DNA of 30,776 nucleotides from Oscillospiraceae bacterium. GTDB lineage: Bacteria; Bacillota_A; Clostridia; Oscillospirales; CAG-272. Positions within the stretch are counted from its first letter, which is position 1. Every line of letters begins with the position of its first letter. The DNA lies in the NCBI GenBank assembly GCA_015063335.1, contig SVUH01000019.1, positions 1-30,776 on the forward strand, written 5' to 3'. A model generated the notes under the pieces. That model did no database searches. It was not told where the DNA came from and saw nothing but the letters and a program-made list of their open reading frames with translations. Positions 30,048 to 30,776 of the stretch are shown here, one piece after another. The translations under genes were made by a program, and so were the position numbers.

Positions 30048-30184
30048 CGGACAGTCGAGGACGCCTGTCCCTACAAAGCTTTAAATGATATTTGCTTGCT
30101 TAAATATTATTCATTAAAAATCTTATAAAAATATAAATCAGCGATATTTTTATGTATGTAGGGACAGGCGTCCTCGACTGTCCG
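30048..30184. repeat. MITE-like element with 28-bp perfect terminal inverted repeats
   Basis: Positions 30048-30075 (CGGACAGTCGAGG and on) are the exact reverse complement of 30157-30184. The 81 bp between them are AT-rich and carry no gene. The right end runs into two tandem copies of TCCGTTATAA (30181-30200). The size, perfect ends and lack of coding capacity fit a non-autonomous mobile element or a large RNA hairpin. Confidence 0.8.
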
Positions 30185-30213
30185 TTATAATCCGTTATAA
30201 TTAATAAAAGAAT

Positions 30214-30366
30214 AAAGTCGTCGTAAGGACAAGCCTTCCCTATGGGGAAGGGGGACCGCTTGCGGTGGATGAGGTGTCTTTTATTGATATTCTTTTTAAC
30301 ACCTCATCAGTCAGCTTGCGCTGACAGCTTCTCCCATTGGAGAAGACTTATCCTTACGACGACTTT
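30214..30366. repeat. palindromic intergenic repeat with long imperfect terminal inverted repeats
   Basis: The ends AAAGTCGTCGTAAGGA (30214-30229) and TCCTTACGACGACTTT (30351-30366) are perfectly inverted, and the pairing continues imperfectly inward through the CTTCCC/GGGAAG region. A second inverted pair, GATGAGGTG (30269-30277) with CACCTCATC, surrounds an AT-rich centre. Each half holds a small GC-rich hairpin. The sequence resembles short intergenic repeats common in gut Clostridia; I cannot assign a named family. Confidence 0.75.
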
Positions 30367-30378
30367 TTTATATAAAAA

Positions 30379-30774
30379 TTATCTTCTGTTTAAATTCACT
30401 CCAATGAGAGCGCCGACGAGCGAAACGGCAACGAGAGAAATTCGGATAAGTAGCTCAACGGGTAATGAGAGCCCCAAGGAAAGAGAATTATTTATAAAAA
30501 GAGAAATTATCCAAAGAAAGAGGGAGAGAAGCGCGCCGCTGCAAATACCTGCGGGTATTGCGGCAGGTCGCTTTTTTGCGGCGGCAAAGCCGCACGCCAA
30601 AAAGCTGACAGCAAGAGTTAAAACCGAAAAAAGTGAGGTAAGTTTATCTCCCGAGTGGGTAATCAAGCACAAAAAAGAGAAAATAAAGAGCAACGCGCAT
30701 ACGCATATTGCGCCGACACCTGCGCCAAATGCCGAAGCGCTCAAAAGATTTACGTTTTTTGAGCGCTTCGGCAT
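30379..30774 (-). CDS. TIGR04086-like small membrane protein, possibly start-truncated
   Basis: 131 residues with four hydrophobic segments (about 12-37, 45-67, 70-95 and 103-127) and a C-terminal ALIGVNLNRR, matching the four-helix TIGR04086 membrane proteins found in Clostridia, whose function is unknown. The ATG at 30772-30774 is two bases from the window edge, so no ribosome site can be seen and the true start could lie outside. The first 16 codons form one arm-loop-arm of a 20-bp perfect inverted repeat (30727-30776), which would hide the start codon in RNA or may mark an assembly edge. The stop is at 30379, just beside the palindromic repeat element. Confidence 0.75.
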   Translation of the reverse strand: MPKRSKNVNLLSASAFGAGVGAICVCALLFIFSFLCLITHSGDKLTSLFSVLTLAVSFLACGFAAAKKRPAAIPAGICSGALLSLFLWIISLFINNSLSLGLSLPVELLIRISLVAVSLVGALIGVNLNRR

Positions 30775-30776
30775 TT
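30727..30776. repeat. 20-bp perfect inverted repeat at the window edge
   Basis: AAATGCCGAAGCGCTCAAAA (30727-30746) is the exact reverse complement of 30757-30776, with a 10-nt loop. It covers the predicted start codon of the TIGR04086-like gene and ends exactly at the last base of the window. Confidence 0.9.

Overview
The window looks like chromosomal DNA of an anaerobic Clostridia-type Firmicute. The reasons are an NADH-sensing Rex repressor, a DnaD-domain primosome protein beside a DnaI/DnaC-like helicase loader, ZapA, long-form HPF, a TIGR04086-type membrane protein, strong AAGGAGG ribosome binding sites, sigma-A promoters with TATAAT boxes, and many hairpin-plus-T terminators. Family and genus cannot be fixed from the sequence alone. 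No rRNA, tRNA, CRISPR array, integrase or transposase gene was seen.

Layout. (1) 132-5018: one housekeeping operon with a clear promoter and terminator: dCMP deaminase, rimI, tsaD, rex, a dnaD-like gene and a dnaC/dnaI-like gene. (2) 5020-6003: an unrecognised gene with its own consensus-like promoter and terminator. (3) 6014-12948, minus strand: a compact, intact phage head cassette of seven genes (terS, terL, a P22 gp10-like neck protein, portal, scaffold, P22-type coat, head-completion protein) with no tail, lysis, replication or integration genes. (4) 12949-13417: an AT-rich spacer with repeated ACCGAA words. (5) 13418-15340: a large polytopic membrane protein of unknown role. (6) 15413-18065, minus: an ECF sigma factor overlapping a membrane-anchored beta-propeller protein, behind an ECF-type promoter and a perfect sigma-A promoter. 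(7) 18122-19764: a PutP-type sodium/proline symporter. (8) 19879-20523: a strong promoter, a roughly 200-nt highly structured RNA ending in a UUCG-capped terminator, then a small SLOG/DUF2493 protein. (9) 20543-22325, minus: a sodium:alanine/glycine symporter behind a single-aptamer glycine riboswitch. (10) 22371-23040, minus: long HPF. (11) 23161-24428: a lipoprotein with a ComEC-like metallo-beta-lactamase domain. (12) 24451-26514: a C-terminally short MocR/PdxR-like regulator divergent from pyridoxamine kinase. (13) 26582-29868: a TVP38/DedA-like membrane protein, ZapA and a U32 peptidase-family protein. (14) 29870-30378: a gene-free stretch packed with inverted-repeat elements. (15) 30379-30774, minus: a TIGR04086-like membrane protein whose first codons form a 20-bp perfect inverted repeat at the very edge of the window.

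The two most interesting items are the structured leader or small RNA at 19914-20120, whose closing helix begins at the predicted transcription start, and the head-only phage cassette, which looks intact but could not by itself make a phage. Secondary items are the ECF/beta-propeller pair, the shortened PdxR-like regulator, and the miniature inverted-repeat elements near the right end.
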